Of a DNA stretch of 64,000 bases, positions 1-9,181 are shown piece after piece. The position numbers were made by a program, and so were the translations under genes. The DNA comes from Intestinimonas timonensis (GTDB lineage: Bacteria; Bacillota; Clostridia; Oscillospirales; Oscillospiraceae): assembly GCF_900626145.1 (NCBI RefSeq), contig NZ_LR130816.1, positions 471,339 to 535,338 of the forward strand, read 5' to 3'. The notes under the pieces are model-generated. The model did not search any database, had not been told where the DNA came from, and saw only the letters and a program-made list of their open reading frames with translations. The stretch's first letter is position 1. Each line of letters starts with the position of its first letter.

Positions 1-1854
1 CTCCATAACGCCGTCCAGCAACCGAATGTATCCGTCATAGTCCCGGAATACCCCAGCGAACTGCGTCCGGGCGTTGTCCGGGTCGGCCTTATAATAGCCC
101 CACACCAGGGCGTTGAGTTCATCATAGGCCACCAGGGCTTCTTCTGTTGTGAGGTCCAGTATATTCTTTCCGGGAAACCGGCTCTCCACCACAAGGTCAA
201 GAATATCCTGTGTTCGTTCTCCGCGGTGGTCAAGCATCGGATACTCGTCGGCTAAGAGGCTTTGATAGGCTGGATTCCCCTGCTGCCGAATCGCGTGTAC
301 TGCCTCGTGATATCCGACGACATCGGCGAGTTCGGCGGGGATAGAATCCGAAATGTAGATTTTTCCCCCACTGGTCAGCGCCCAAGCTCTGGGCGCTCTG
401 GCTTTTAGCGCAGAATCATCCACGGTAAATACTTCACGGATATACTGTCTGGCGTTCTGAGAGGCTCGCTCTGCCTGTTGGGACGGCGTGGCGACTATGT
501 GGTCTCGTGCCCATCCTTCTGCTTGATGCCTTCCTCTACCTTCTTCCAGAACATCTCCCATTCTTCCTGGGTATGCTTCTTCGGCTCCTCCAGCTTTACC
601 CCATACATCTGCTCCAGAAGTTCCTTGATGGGCGGAAGGGGCTTCTTCTCCTCGGCCATCGTTCATGTCTCCTCTCCGGTCAGGTTTGGTCCCATCATAT
701 CCCGTGGTGGCATCCCTGTCAACTGGTTCAGCTACCGGCAGTGCCACGGGCTGGTTCAGCCGCTCCCCGACGGCGTTGTAGGCCGAGCCGAAGCCGCCGA
801 ACACGCCGCCGGAGAGGGCCCCGCCCGCCGCCGCCTGGGCCAGCTCCGCAAGGGAGAACTCCGCCTCCGGGTCCTTGTATGCCTTGTCCACAAGGTAGTT
901 GGCCAGGTAGGAAACCGACTCCTCCCCGGCCTCCGTCCCCGCCTGCCGCAGGATGTTCCGCAGGACACCCTTGCCCCCGGTCTTCATCGCGTCCAGCAGG
1001 GTATCCAGGGGGATCTTCTCGGTGGCCGCCTCGATTCCGCCGGAGATCAGGCCCCGGCTCAGCGCCTCGGAGGCGGGCATCCCCCGTTCGCCCAGCTCAT
1101 ACATCCTGTCGGCGGCGGAGATGGTCCCCATGGCCACAAGAGGAAGGGCCGGGTTGACGGCGGCCAGGGGCAGGAGGGCGGCATTCTGTCCGATGGAGAG
1201 TGCAGTTCCGCCCAGGAACCGGGGGACCCCCTCCAGGCCCTCCAATGCCTGCTCCCGGTATTCCCCCGCCCGCCGCATGAGCTGCATGCCGGCGGAATCC
1301 GGAGAGACTGCGGTGCTCATGGTGTCATGCAGCTTTTGGTTGAGGGCTTGCCGCTTCTGGTCCAGCGCCTTCCACTGGTCCTGGGAGCGGATGTAGGTGA
1401 GGGCGTCGCCCGTCCGTCCGGCCTCCAGCGCCCGAATCTGCTGGTTGACCTGGGTGATCTGGTCCAGCGCGCCGCTCTCCGCCCTCTCCCGCGTGTTCTT
1501 GTTGAGCTGGGAGAAAGTGTCCCCGATCACGGGCATGGCGGCGGCCCCCGTGCTCAAAATGCTCTGCGCGCCGCTTTTCAGCCGGTTCGTGCTCGTTTTG
1601 GCCGGCGTGAGCGTGCTCAGCTCGTTTTCGATCTCCCGGAGCCGCGCCCGGTTTTCCGCCGTCTTTTCCGGCGTATAGACCTTGTGGCTGTTGATGGCCG
1701 CCCGCTCCGTGATGAGGTCCTTCCGCTGCTGTTCTAGGCTTTTTTCAGGCAAAGGAGTAGCAATTCCGGTGTTTACAGTTCTGGTTGAAAAACTTTTTAA
1801 GTCTTTTTCTTGCTTTTTTGCCTGATTGTTTACACTGTTCCAATTTATAGCCAT
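1..1854 (-). CDS. phage-type large structural/polyvalent protein, 3' end outside the window
   Basis: The reading frame is open for 618 codons from an ATG at 1854, behind a GGAG ribosome site, to the window edge, so the C-terminus is missing. The N-terminal 200 residues are polar and helical. Residues about 205-390 hold small-residue hydrophobic stretches (GGTALSIGQNAALLPLAAV, AAAGGALSGGVFGGFGSA), typical of internal virion or polyvalent phage proteins. The C-terminal visible part contains GYHEAVHAI, an HExxH motif like that of zinc metallopeptidase domains in phage polyvalent proteins. It lies 25 bases downstream of the next structural gene in the same orientation. Between about 660 and 480 the frame has third positions unlike the rest, and a better-looking small frame overlaps there. 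The family is inferred from composition and motifs; no specific name is certain. Confidence 0.6.
   Translation of the reverse strand, partial: MAINWNSVNNQAKKQEKDLKSFSTRTVNTGIATPLPEKSLEQQRKDLITERAAINSHKVYTPEKTAENRARLREIENELSTLTPAKTSTNRLKSGAQSILSTGAAAMPVIGDTFSQLNKNTRERAESGALDQITQVNQQIRALEAGRTGDALTYIRSQDQWKALDQKRQALNQKLHDTMSTAVSPDSAGMQLMRRAGEYREQALEGLEGVPRFLGGTALSIGQNAALLPLAAVNPALPLVAMGTISAADRMYELGERGMPASEALSRGLISGGIEAATEKIPLDTLLDAMKTGGKGVLRNILRQAGTEAGEESVSYLANYLVDKAYKDPEAEFSLAELAQAAAGGALSGGVFGGFGSAYNAVGERLNQPVALPVAEPVDRDATTGYDGTKPDRRGDMNDGRGEEAPSAHQGTSGADVWGKAGGAEEAYPGRMGDVLEEGRGRHQAEGWARDHIVATPSQQAERASQNARQYIREVFTVDDSALKARAPRAWALTSGGKIYISDSIPAELADVVGYHEAVHAIRQQGNPAYQSLLADEYPMLDHRGERTQDILDLVVESRFPGKNILDLTTEEALVAYDELNALVWGYYKADPDNARTQFAGVFRDYDGYIRLLDGVME
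495..659 (-). CDS. possible 54-residue protein nested out of frame in the large phage gene
   Basis: The frame starts at ATG 659, behind GGAGAGGAG, and ends at TAG 495. The product begins MAEEKKPLPPIKELLEQ and is charged, helical and lysine/glutamate rich. Third codon positions are strongly G/C, like true genes here, whereas the larger frame over the same bases has A/T-rich third positions. This suggests the small frame is or was the real coding sequence. The larger open frame through it would then be a fusion of two flanking genes, or would need frameshifting. No function is recognised. Confidence 0.5.
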   Translation of the reverse strand: MAEEKKPLPPIKELLEQMYGVKLEEPKKHTQEEWEMFWKKVEEGIKQKDGHETT

Positions 1855-1879
1855 AATTGGTCTCCTTCAAATTAGGAGA

Positions 1880-4800
1880 TTACGCATAAAGCCCATACTG
1901 AGAAAGGAGGCGTTTGGCAGTTTCCTCAGTAATACTTCCACGCTCATAATAAGACTGAATGATAGAAGCTGCTCTTCTGCTTGCTGTATTTAGATTCCCG
2001 GTATCTTGGATTTTGCTAAGCTCATTTTGCAGCGGAACAAGACCGGGATTTGCTGGATCATAAATTTTGTGCCCATAAATAGTCCACGCGTCGTCCGCAC
2101 TTAAACCTCCGACGGCCTGCTGAGACTCCGGGCCCCAAAATCCATCTGCTGTCACTCCAATAGACGCCTGCATCCGTTTGATCTGGTCAGAGGTCAGAGA
2201 CCCGTTATCGTACTGAGGAGCATAGGGCCTATTATTGGTAGGAGAATCAGAAGAATTTCTTCCCGTAGGGCTCACCGGTGCGGAATAGGTAGCAGCCTGT
2301 GCCGGCTGATACCCTGTTCCCATGTAATACTCATAGGCGCTGAGCACGTTGGGCGTAAGATTGCCGTTTTCAATGGCGTCCATCATTTGGGAATAAGACA
2401 AAACGGGTTCTGTGGATACCCTGGTGAGGTTGTTGATGTAGGACTGCGCGTCGCTTGCGGTGATGCCCATAGCGGCCAGCATTTCATCGCTGGGCATCAC
2501 GCCCTGTTCCAGGAAAGAGGAGCCGTAAGAAGCCAAAGTTCCCGTTTTGTCCGCGTTGATAGAGTCTTGGTACTGCTGCTTTTGCATGTTAAGCTGCTGC
2601 TGTGCAAGCTGCTGCTGCTGGTCAAACTGATACCGCTGCATGTCAAGCTGAATTTGCTGGATTTCCTGCTGGCGCAGCGCCTCTTGTACCCGGACCTTTT
2701 CCTGATAAATAGCCTGGGCCTGAGCATAGTCGTTGTTTGCCATCGCCTGCGCGATGGCGTTGTTGTAGTCGGTCTCCGCCTGGGCCTTTTGCAGCTCGAT
2801 GTTGGAGTAGAAGTTCGCCTCGTTTTGGTTGAGGTCGTTGAGGTTGTTTTGGAGGGTCACGTTGCGGGAGAGCTCCGCCTGTCCGCCCGCGCCGGAGTTG
2901 AGGCCGGAGGCGGCGGCAAACTCCGCAAAGTTCCGGGCCGCCAATTCGCTGGCTCCGGCCGCCTGGTTCCTGGCGTTTTGGTACTGGGCGTCGACGCCAA
3001 CGGCGGACTGATCGATGGCGTTCACATTTTTGTCATAGGCGGATTTCAGTTGGCTAAGTGCCGCCTTCCGCTGGGCCTCATACATCTGCTGGATGTAGTC
3101 CGAGAAGTCCTCCGGCTGGCTGAGCTGATAGCCGCTGCCGTAGCCGCTGTAACCCTGAGACGTCATCACGTCTCCAGAGCCGCCGCCGCTTCCGTAATGG
3201 AACCCGCCGCCGTCATAATAGCCGATCTGATTTTTTACGTAGCTCAAATCTCCCTCGGCGGACTTCGCGGCCAAGCCGTAGTCGTTGCGAACCTGGTTCA
3301 TGCCGTCGTTGGCTTCCCGCATGCCCTCCACGTCGCCGTTTTTCCGGGCCGTCTCATACTTCTGCTTGTAGTAGGCTTCCTTCTGGTAGTAGCCGCTGTC
3401 CAGGTCCCGGATGGGTTTGTCGCCATAGGGACCGTTGTACTTGGCCCCCTGGGGCTTGGATGGGTCATAACTTCCGCTGGAACTGCCACGGCTGCCGGAA
3501 CTGCCAGAACTGGAAGGTCTGGAGGGGGATGTCACCCGGTTCCCACTGGAGCCGCTGGGTCTACGGTTGGCCGTGTTGGAGATGTCCTGAGAGGCATGCT
3601 GTTCCTTCTGCCCCTGCTGTTTTCGGATGGCGTTGGCGCCATCATTTGCGGCCTGCATCCCTGCCGAGTCTCCCCGCTTGCGGGCCTCTTCGTAGTCCTT
3701 CTTAATGAGGGCCATGCCGATGGCACCCATGAGACCGGGGTAGGGGGCCCGGAGGACCTCACGTCCGGTGTACTCCTCCATGGCACGGAGGACGGCGTCG
3801 TTTTCAAAGGTGCCGCCCTGGACCACGATCTTGTCCCCCAGGGAGTCCAGGTTGGAAAGGCGGATGACCTTGGTAAAGACGTTTTCGATGATGGAACGGC
3901 ACAGGCCGGCCATGATGTCCTCGGCGCTGCGGTCGTTGCGCTGCTCGGTGATGATGCTGCTGTTCATGAACACGGTGCAGCGGCTGCCCAGCACCGCCGG
4001 GTGCCGGGAGGCGAAGGCGGCCTCCTCGATGCCCTTGGTGGGGATGCCCAGGGAGGAGGCGAAGTTCTCCAAAAAGGAGCCGCAGCCGGAGGAGCAGGCC
4101 TCATTGACCAGGATGTTGGTGATGATGCCCTTGTCCAGCCACATGGCCTTCATGTCCTGGCCGCCGATGTCCAGGATGAAGGTGGCGTCGGCCACGTACT
4201 TCTTGGCCGCCCGGGCGTGGGCCACCGTCTCCACCGTGTGGTATTCCGCCTGAAAGGCCTTGGCGAAGAGCATCTCACCGTAGCCGGTGGTGCCCGCCGC
4301 CAGGATATGTAAGGTGGCGCCCGCCTTGCGGTAGCGGTCCCGGATCTCGATGAGGGCCCGCTTGGCCACCTTCAGGGGCTCACCGGCGTTGGGGGCGTAG
4401 AAGGAGCCCAGCAGCTCCTCGTTGTCGTCCATGAGGACGAACTTGGTGGTGGTGCTCCCCGAGTCGATGCCCAGGTAGGCCCACACCTCCTCCCCGGCCT
4501 GGGGCTCCTTCCAGACTAGGGGGCGCTTCCGATTGCGCTCCTCGAAGGCCCGCCGCTCCTCTGCCGTGGCAAAGAAGGGCCTGGCCTCCCGGGGCTGGTC
4601 CTCCGGGGCCCGGAACTGTCCGCTTTTGAGCTGCTCCAGCAGCTGGGCGGGCGCCCATGCCTCGGCTCGGTCCCGGAACATGGTGTCCACACACACCGCC
4701 GCCCCGCAGGCCACCATGAGCTCGGGGTGGGGCGGGATGAGGACCTCCTCTTTCGACAGGCCCAGCCGCTGGGCAAAGACCCGTACCAGAGCGGGGTTAA

Positions 4801-5512
4801 AGGTGAGGGGACCGCCCTCAAAGACCACGGGGCGGGTGATCTCCAGGCCCTGGGCCAGGCCGTCGATGGTCTGCTTGGCGATGGCGTGGAAGGCGGAGAG
4901 GGCCAGGTCGGATTTGGCAACCCCCTGGTTGAGGAGGGGCTGGATGTCGGTCTTGGCGTAGACGCCGCACCGGCCGGAGATGTCGTAGACGCAGGTGCCC
5001 CGCTCCGCCAGGGCGTTGAACTCCTGGACGGGCACCTTCAGCAGGGAGGCGATCTCGTCGATGAAGGCCCCGGTGCCGCCGGCACAGCTGCCGTTCATGC
5101 GCATATCGGCCACGGTGAGGGCGCCGGTGTTGGGATCGGTCTGGAAGAAGATCATCTTGGCGTCCTGGCCGCCCAGCTCAATGGCACAGCCCACCTTCTC
5201 ATACCGGCGCTTCAGGGCGGCGGCGTTGGCCGCCACCTCCTGGGCGAAGGGAATACCCAGGCCCTCGGCGATGGGCTTGGCCCCCGACCCGGTCAGACAG
5301 AAGCGGAAGGTCTCACCGGGGAACCGCCGCTCCAGCTCCTCCATCACCCGGATGACGCTCTGGACCTGGTCGGCGTGGTGCCGCCGGTAGTCGGAATATA
5401 AAATGTCTCCCTTCTCCGGGTCCAGGACTGCGATCTTGGTGGTGGTGGAACCGATGTCGATCCCCGCGGCCAGCTCGCGCCCGGAGGTCTTTTCCTGCAT
5501 GCTAGCTGTCAT
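1880..5512 (-). CDS. in-frame chimera: CoA-dehydratase activase N-half fused to phage structural protein C-half
   Basis: Residues 1 to about 603 are two consecutive BadF/BadG-type ATPase domains of the 2-hydroxyacyl-CoA dehydratase activase family. The signatures are GIDIGSTTTKIAVLD, IELGGQDAKM, MNGSCAGGTGAF, then GIDSGSTTTKFVLMD, LDIGGQDMKAM and NEACSSGCGSF with its cluster-binding type cysteines. Native large activases continue with DUF2229 and HgdB-like domains (about 1400 residues in all); here these are gone. After GLMGAIGMALI (about position 3705) the protein becomes phage-like: two repeats of YE-ARK-GD--GM--ANDG (about residues 606 and 710), Ser/Gly-rich linkers, a glutamine-rich coiled coil and a C-terminal peptidoglycan-binding-like repeat (MQASIGVTADGFWGPESQQA). 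The junction is either a real truncating insertion or an assembly chimera. The activase half faces a divergent LysR gene. Confidence 0.75.
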   Translation of the reverse strand: MTASMQEKTSGRELAAGIDIGSTTTKIAVLDPEKGDILYSDYRRHHADQVQSVIRVMEELERRFPGETFRFCLTGSGAKPIAEGLGIPFAQEVAANAAALKRRYEKVGCAIELGGQDAKMIFFQTDPNTGALTVADMRMNGSCAGGTGAFIDEIASLLKVPVQEFNALAERGTCVYDISGRCGVYAKTDIQPLLNQGVAKSDLALSAFHAIAKQTIDGLAQGLEITRPVVFEGGPLTFNPALVRVFAQRLGLSKEEVLIPPHPELMVACGAAVCVDTMFRDRAEAWAPAQLLEQLKSGQFRAPEDQPREARPFFATAEERRAFEERNRKRPLVWKEPQAGEEVWAYLGIDSGSTTTKFVLMDDNEELLGSFYAPNAGEPLKVAKRALIEIRDRYRKAGATLHILAAGTTGYGEMLFAKAFQAEYHTVETVAHARAAKKYVADATFILDIGGQDMKAMWLDKGIITNILVNEACSSGCGSFLENFASSLGIPTKGIEEAAFASRHPAVLGSRCTVFMNSSIITEQRNDRSAEDIMAGLCRSIIENVFTKVIRLSNLDSLGDKIVVQGGTFENDAVLRAMEEYTGREVLRAPYPGLMGAIGMALIKKDYEEARKRGDSAGMQAANDGANAIRKQQGQKEQHASQDISNTANRRPSGSSGNRVTSPSRPSSSGSSGSRGSSSGSYDPSKPQGAKYNGPYGDKPIRDLDSGYYQKEAYYKQKYETARKNGDVEGMREANDGMNQVRNDYGLAAKSAEGDLSYVKNQIGYYDGGGFHYGSGGGSGDVMTSQGYSGYGSGYQLSQPEDFSDYIQQMYEAQRKAALSQLKSAYDKNVNAIDQSAVGVDAQYQNARNQAAGASELAARNFAEFAAASGLNSGAGGQAELSRNVTLQNNLNDLNQNEANFYSNIELQKAQAETDYNNAIAQAMANNDYAQAQAIYQEKVRVQEALRQQEIQQIQLDMQRYQFDQQQQLAQQQLNMQKQQYQDSINADKTGTLASYGSSFLEQGVMPSDEMLAAMGITASDAQSYINNLTRVSTEPVLSYSQMMDAIENGNLTPNVLSAYEYYMGTGYQPAQAATYSAPVSPTGRNSSDSPTNNRPYAPQYDNGSLTSDQIKRMQASIGVTADGFWGPESQQAVGGLSADDAWTIYGHKIYDPANPGLVPLQNELSKIQDTGNLNTASRRAASIIQSYYERGSITEETAKRLLSQYGLYA

Positions 5513-5650
5513 GGCTTCCTTCGTTCTTTCTCTAAAAATTCACGGTGACGCCGGGGACGATGCCCGGCGGCCCGTTTTTGCCCCATTTTTCCGCCTGTTT
5601 CGGAAAATGGCGGCCTAACATTCCATCTTAAGTATTAAAACATGTTTATA

Positions 5651-5679
5651 TTGAAATAGAAGTGAAAAAATGGTATTAT
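5651..5679 (+). promoter_or_regulatory. promoter of the LysR gene
   Basis: TTGAAA at 5651, a 17-base spacer and TATTAT at 5674, in an AT-rich gap between the divergent activase and LysR genes. LysR regulators usually bind such shared gaps, so this region may also control the activase. Confidence 0.55.
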
Positions 5680-5716
5680 TGATGAGAAAAATGCATGAAT
5701 AAGGGGGTGACTGTGC

Positions 5717-6595
5717 TTGAATGTACAACAGTTGGAGAGCTTCATCCAGGTGGCGGAGCATTTGAACTTCGCCCGGGCGTCGGAGGCCCTGAACATCACC
5801 CAGTCCGCCGTCTCCCGGCAGATCCGCTCTCTGGAGGAGGAGCTGGACGCCAAGCTCTTCCGCCGGACCACCCGGACGGTCTCCCTCACCTCCGACGGGG
5901 CCATCTTCCTGGAGCACGCCAAGCAGATCCTGGGCCAGCTGAAGATCGCCACCGCCAAGCTCCGGCACCATACCAACGCCCGGGTCCAGCCCCTGACCAT
6001 CGGCTGCGAGAGCGAGACCGACCTGGACTTCCTCTGCGGCATCCTGGACCGGTGCCGGGAGGAGATCCCCGCCTTCCACCCCTTCCTCAAGGTCATCCCC
6101 CACCACTCCCTCCTCAACCTCTTCTTCCAGCACGAGGTTCAGGTCCTGCTGGGCTTCCGGGAGAACCTGCCGGTCAGGGAGGAGCTGATGTTCCGGGAGC
6201 TGGGAAAGATCCCGCTTTGCTGCGTCCTGCCCAGGACCCATCCCTACGCGGGCCGGGCGGAGATCGGTGAGGAGGCGCTCTACGATCAGAACCTCATCCT
6301 CTGCAATTCCTACACCGTTCCTTCCAAGGTGATGGAGGTCCAGAACCGGGTGGTCCAGCACATCTCACCCGAGCGAATCCACGCCAGCGACAATCCGCGG
6401 GCGGTCCTCACCCTGGTCCGGGCGGGGTACGGCTGCTCCATCCTGCCCATACCGTCCTTCTATGACGGTGCGGTCGCCTGCGTCCCCATCCAAAACGTGC
6501 CGCCCCTCTCCTACGGCATGATTTTCCAAAGGGATTCCTCTGATCCCGGCCTGAGGCGTTTTCTGGACATCACGCTGCGTGCCGCCGGAACCTGA
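5717..6595 (+). CDS. LysR-family transcriptional regulator
   Basis: A 292-residue protein with an N-terminal winged helix-turn-helix of the LysR type (residues 1-60: LNFARASEALNITQSAVS, then LEEELDAKLFRRTTR), followed by a substrate-binding effector domain. Length is normal for the family. The start is TTG 5717, supported by AAGGGGGTGA at 5701-5710; no ATG fits. It is divergent from the activase gene and lies upstream of the peptide-utilisation run, from which a terminator at 6670-6706 separates it. Its target could be either side. LysR proteins act as tetramers responding to a small ligand, which cannot be predicted here. Confidence 0.9.
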   Translation: MNVQQLESFIQVAEHLNFARASEALNITQSAVSRQIRSLEEELDAKLFRRTTRTVSLTSDGAIFLEHAKQILGQLKIATAKLRHHTNARVQPLTIGCESETDLDFLCGILDRCREEIPAFHPFLKVIPHHSLLNLFFQHEVQVLLGFRENLPVREELMFRELGKIPLCCVLPRTHPYAGRAEIGEEALYDQNLILCNSYTVPSKVMEVQNRVVQHISPERIHASDNPRAVLTLVRAGYGCSILPIPSFYDGAVACVPIQNVPPLSYGMIFQRDSSDPGLRRFLDITLRAAGT

Positions 6596-6669
6596 GGGAG
6601 GGAAAACGGAAAAAACCGGAATATGCGCACTTGACAGCCATCCTTTGATGAAGTAAACTAGGAAAGCGA

Positions 6670-6706
6670 AGGCGCCGCGATCTGGGAGGTTGCGACGCCT
6701 TTTTTG
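6670..6706 (+). terminator. Rho-independent terminator after the LysR gene
   Basis: AGGCG at 6670-6674 pairs with CGCCT at 6696-6700, with a second inner CGC/GCG pairing, followed by six T residues. Confidence 0.7.
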
Positions 6707-6784
6707 CATATAGCATACGCATTGCACGACCCGGCGTGTCGTCCTCGGACGGGCGCCGGCCAGCGAAATCAAGCGCCAGAGGTG

Positions 6785-8215
6785 ATGAAAGTGGAGCGAA
6801 ATGTGAAAGAACTGGAAGCCCGCCTGGAGGAGCGGTTCCGAAAGCGGGGCTACCCCGGCATGTCGGTGTGCATCCGGGGGCCGGAGGGAATCCTCTATGA
6901 GAAGGGCTTCGGGTACCGGAGCATAGAGCACCGAAAGCCGGTGGACGCCGACACGGTGTTCGGCATCGCCTCCATGAGCAAGTCCATGACGGCGCTGGCC
7001 TGCTGTATCTTGCAGGCGGAGGGGAAGATGAGCCTGGAGGACCCGGTGGTGAACTATTTCCCTGACTTCCATATCCCCGGCGCGCCGGACGAGTGCGTCA
7101 CGGTGCGGACCCTGGCCATGCACCGTTCCGGTCTGCCCCCCATGGAGCCCCTGGAGTGGTCCATTGCCATGAACAGCAAGGAGCGGGACACCCACTGGTA
7201 CCGGGAGATGGTGCGCACCGCCCCCAACAAGATGGACCGCATCGAGCAGATCGTGGACTACATCTCGGCCGGCAACTATGAGCCGGTGGGAGCGCCAGGG
7301 GAGTACATGAGCTATTCCAACGAGGGCTACGCCGTCCTCTCCTATATCGTGGACCAGGCCGCGGGCATCACCCTGGAGGAATTTTTGAAAAAGCGGATCT
7401 TCGAGCCCCTGGGCATGACCCGGACGGTGCTGGATGTGGACTGCTCTGAGGCCCGGGCCATGGCCGGGGACAACATCACCAGCCTCTTCGAGCGGGACGA
7501 CGACGGCAAGCTGATATGGGACGACAACTGGTCCATTCTGCCCCCCTTCCGGGGCTGTGCCTGCGTGAAGTCCACCGCCAAGGATATGACCCGCTATTAC
7601 CAGATGCTCTCCAACGGCGGCGTGTGGGAGGGAAAACAGGTCATCCCCGCCGAGGCGGTGGAGCTGATGATCGGGAAAGCCTTCCCCCTGCGGAAAAAGT
7701 ATTACTACTGCATGGGACTGGAGAAGAGCCTCATAGGCGGCAAAATGGTGTGCCAGCACTCCGGCGGCCTCCACGGCGTGTCCACCCAGGGCGGACTCAT
7801 GGAGGGCGGTTACAGTGTGGCCGTCCTGTGCAACGAGGGCGACGTGGATGTGGAGGAGTTCCAGTGGATCTGCTACAACTACATCCTGGGCCTTCCCCTG
7901 GAGACGGAGCACTACTGGGCGGTCCCCAACGGGGGGACCTTCAGCCGGCCGGAGATGCTGGTGGGCGACTATCTGGCCCGGGAGGGGCTGCCCGCCCACT
8001 GCGTGGTGGAGTGGAAGGACGGCGCCCTGAGCGGTACTTATCAGGATAAGCCGGTGCTGCTGCGCTGGTGCGGACAGAACATTTTTGTCGCCGTGGACGC
8101 CAAAAATCCGGAAAAGCGGGTGACCACCCTGCGGTTCTACACCCGGAACGGCTCTGCCTGGGGCGTGAAGTGCGGCTCCCGAATCTATCAGCGGGTCGCA
8201 GACGCCCGGCCATAG
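6785..8215 (+). CDS. serine hydrolase of the class C beta-lactamase / D-peptidase fold
   Basis: The protein carries the three active-site elements of the penicillin-binding/beta-lactamase C family: S63-M-S-K66 (SxxK), Y177-S-N179 (YxN) and a third element at H325-S-G-G in place of KTG. Such cytoplasmic relatives include D-aminopeptidases, D-esterases and D-Ala-D-Ala peptidases. There is no signal peptide, so it should act on imported substrate. The start is taken as ATG 6785, with GTG 6791 behind AGGTGAT an alternative; an upstream ATG at 6704 has no ribosome site and lies in the terminator tail. It is the first gene of the run, 24 bases before dppB. Context suggests cleavage of D-residue peptides, but the substrate is inferred. 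Confidence 0.85.
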   Translation: MKVERNVKELEARLEERFRKRGYPGMSVCIRGPEGILYEKGFGYRSIEHRKPVDADTVFGIASMSKSMTALACCILQAEGKMSLEDPVVNYFPDFHIPGAPDECVTVRTLAMHRSGLPPMEPLEWSIAMNSKERDTHWYREMVRTAPNKMDRIEQIVDYISAGNYEPVGAPGEYMSYSNEGYAVLSYIVDQAAGITLEEFLKKRIFEPLGMTRTVLDVDCSEARAMAGDNITSLFERDDDGKLIWDDNWSILPPFRGCACVKSTAKDMTRYYQMLSNGGVWEGKQVIPAEAVELMIGKAFPLRKKYYYCMGLEKSLIGGKMVCQHSGGLHGVSTQGGLMEGGYSVAVLCNEGDVDVEEFQWICYNYILGLPLETEHYWAVPNGGTFSRPEMLVGDYLAREGLPAHCVVEWKDGALSGTYQDKPVLLRWCGQNIFVAVDAKNPEKRVTTLRFYTRNGSAWGVKCGSRIYQRVADARP

Positions 8216-8239
8216 GACCTGTGAGGAGGAAAAAAGTCC

Positions 8240-9181
8240 ATGAAAAGCTATCTCATCAAACGGGTCCTTCAGGGTGTGCTGCTGGTAGTATCCGTTTCCA
8301 TTCTGGTCTTCAGTCTGCTCTATATGATGCCGGGCAATCCGGTGGATATGGTGGTGGACCGGAAGGTGTCGGCAGAGAAAAAGGCCGAGATCGCCCACGA
8401 GATGGGCTATGACCGCCCCCTGGTGGAGCAGTATGTGGATTGGGTGAAGGGAATCGTCCTGGAGCGGGACTTCGGCACCTCCACCCGGTATAAGGTGCCG
8501 GTGTGGGACCTGATGGCCTCCCGAATCCCCAAGAGCCTCACCCTGTGCGGCTGGTCTCTGGTCATCGAGCTGCTCATCGCCCTGCCGGTGGGCCTCTTAT
8601 GCGCCATCAAAAAGGACTCTCTCTTTGACCGGCTCACGGTGAACTTCACCCTGATCCTCACCGCCATGCCGGCCTTCTGGCTGGGCGCCCTGCTCATCCT
8701 GATCTTCGGCGTGTGGCTGGACATCCTGCCCATCAGCGGCGACAAGAGCGCGGCCTACTTCATCCTGCCGGTATTCTCCCTGGTGGCCTCCAGCGTGGCG
8801 GGTTCCATCCGTCTGACCAAGGCCGAGGTGCTGGAGGTCCTCAACGAGAAGTATGTCACCACCGCCTTTGCCAAGGGCCTGACCCGCCGGACCGTCATGG
8901 TCAAGCATGTGCTGCGCAACGCCCTCATCGTGGTCACGGTTCAGGTCTTTATGTCCATCCCCTGGCTCATCTCCGGCGCGGTGGTCACCGAGAAGATCTT
9001 CAATATCACCGGGATGGGCAACCTGCTGCTCAACTCCATCGTGGTACAGGACTTCCCGGTGGTGCAGGCGGTGCTGCTCATCATCGCCATCCTGACGGTG
9101 ATCTGCAACCTGATCAGCGACATCGTCATTGGCCTTCTGGATCCGCGCATCCGGATCGCAATGGGGGGAGGTGACAAGTGA
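8240..9181 (+). CDS. dppB: peptide ABC transporter permease, DppB type
   Basis: A 313-residue inner-membrane permease with about six transmembrane segments. The N-terminal KRVLQGVLLVVSVSILVFSL helix and MMPGNPVD are characteristic of the DppB/OppB half of dipeptide and oligopeptide importers. The conserved cytoplasmic loop that contacts the ATPase (around EVLNEKYVTTAFAKGL) is present. GGAGG lies just before ATG 8240. The gene overlaps the start of dppC by one base (TGATG), showing translational coupling. It pairs with DppC to form the translocation channel; substrate choice depends on the binding protein encoded downstream. Confidence 0.92.
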   Translation: MKSYLIKRVLQGVLLVVSVSILVFSLLYMMPGNPVDMVVDRKVSAEKKAEIAHEMGYDRPLVEQYVDWVKGIVLERDFGTSTRYKVPVWDLMASRIPKSLTLCGWSLVIELLIALPVGLLCAIKKDSLFDRLTVNFTLILTAMPAFWLGALLILIFGVWLDILPISGDKSAAYFILPVFSLVASSVAGSIRLTKAEVLEVLNEKYVTTAFAKGLTRRTVMVKHVLRNALIVVTVQVFMSIPWLISGAVVTEKIFNITGMGNLLLNSIVVQDFPVVQAVLLIIAILTVICNLISDIVIGLLDPRIRIAMGGGDK

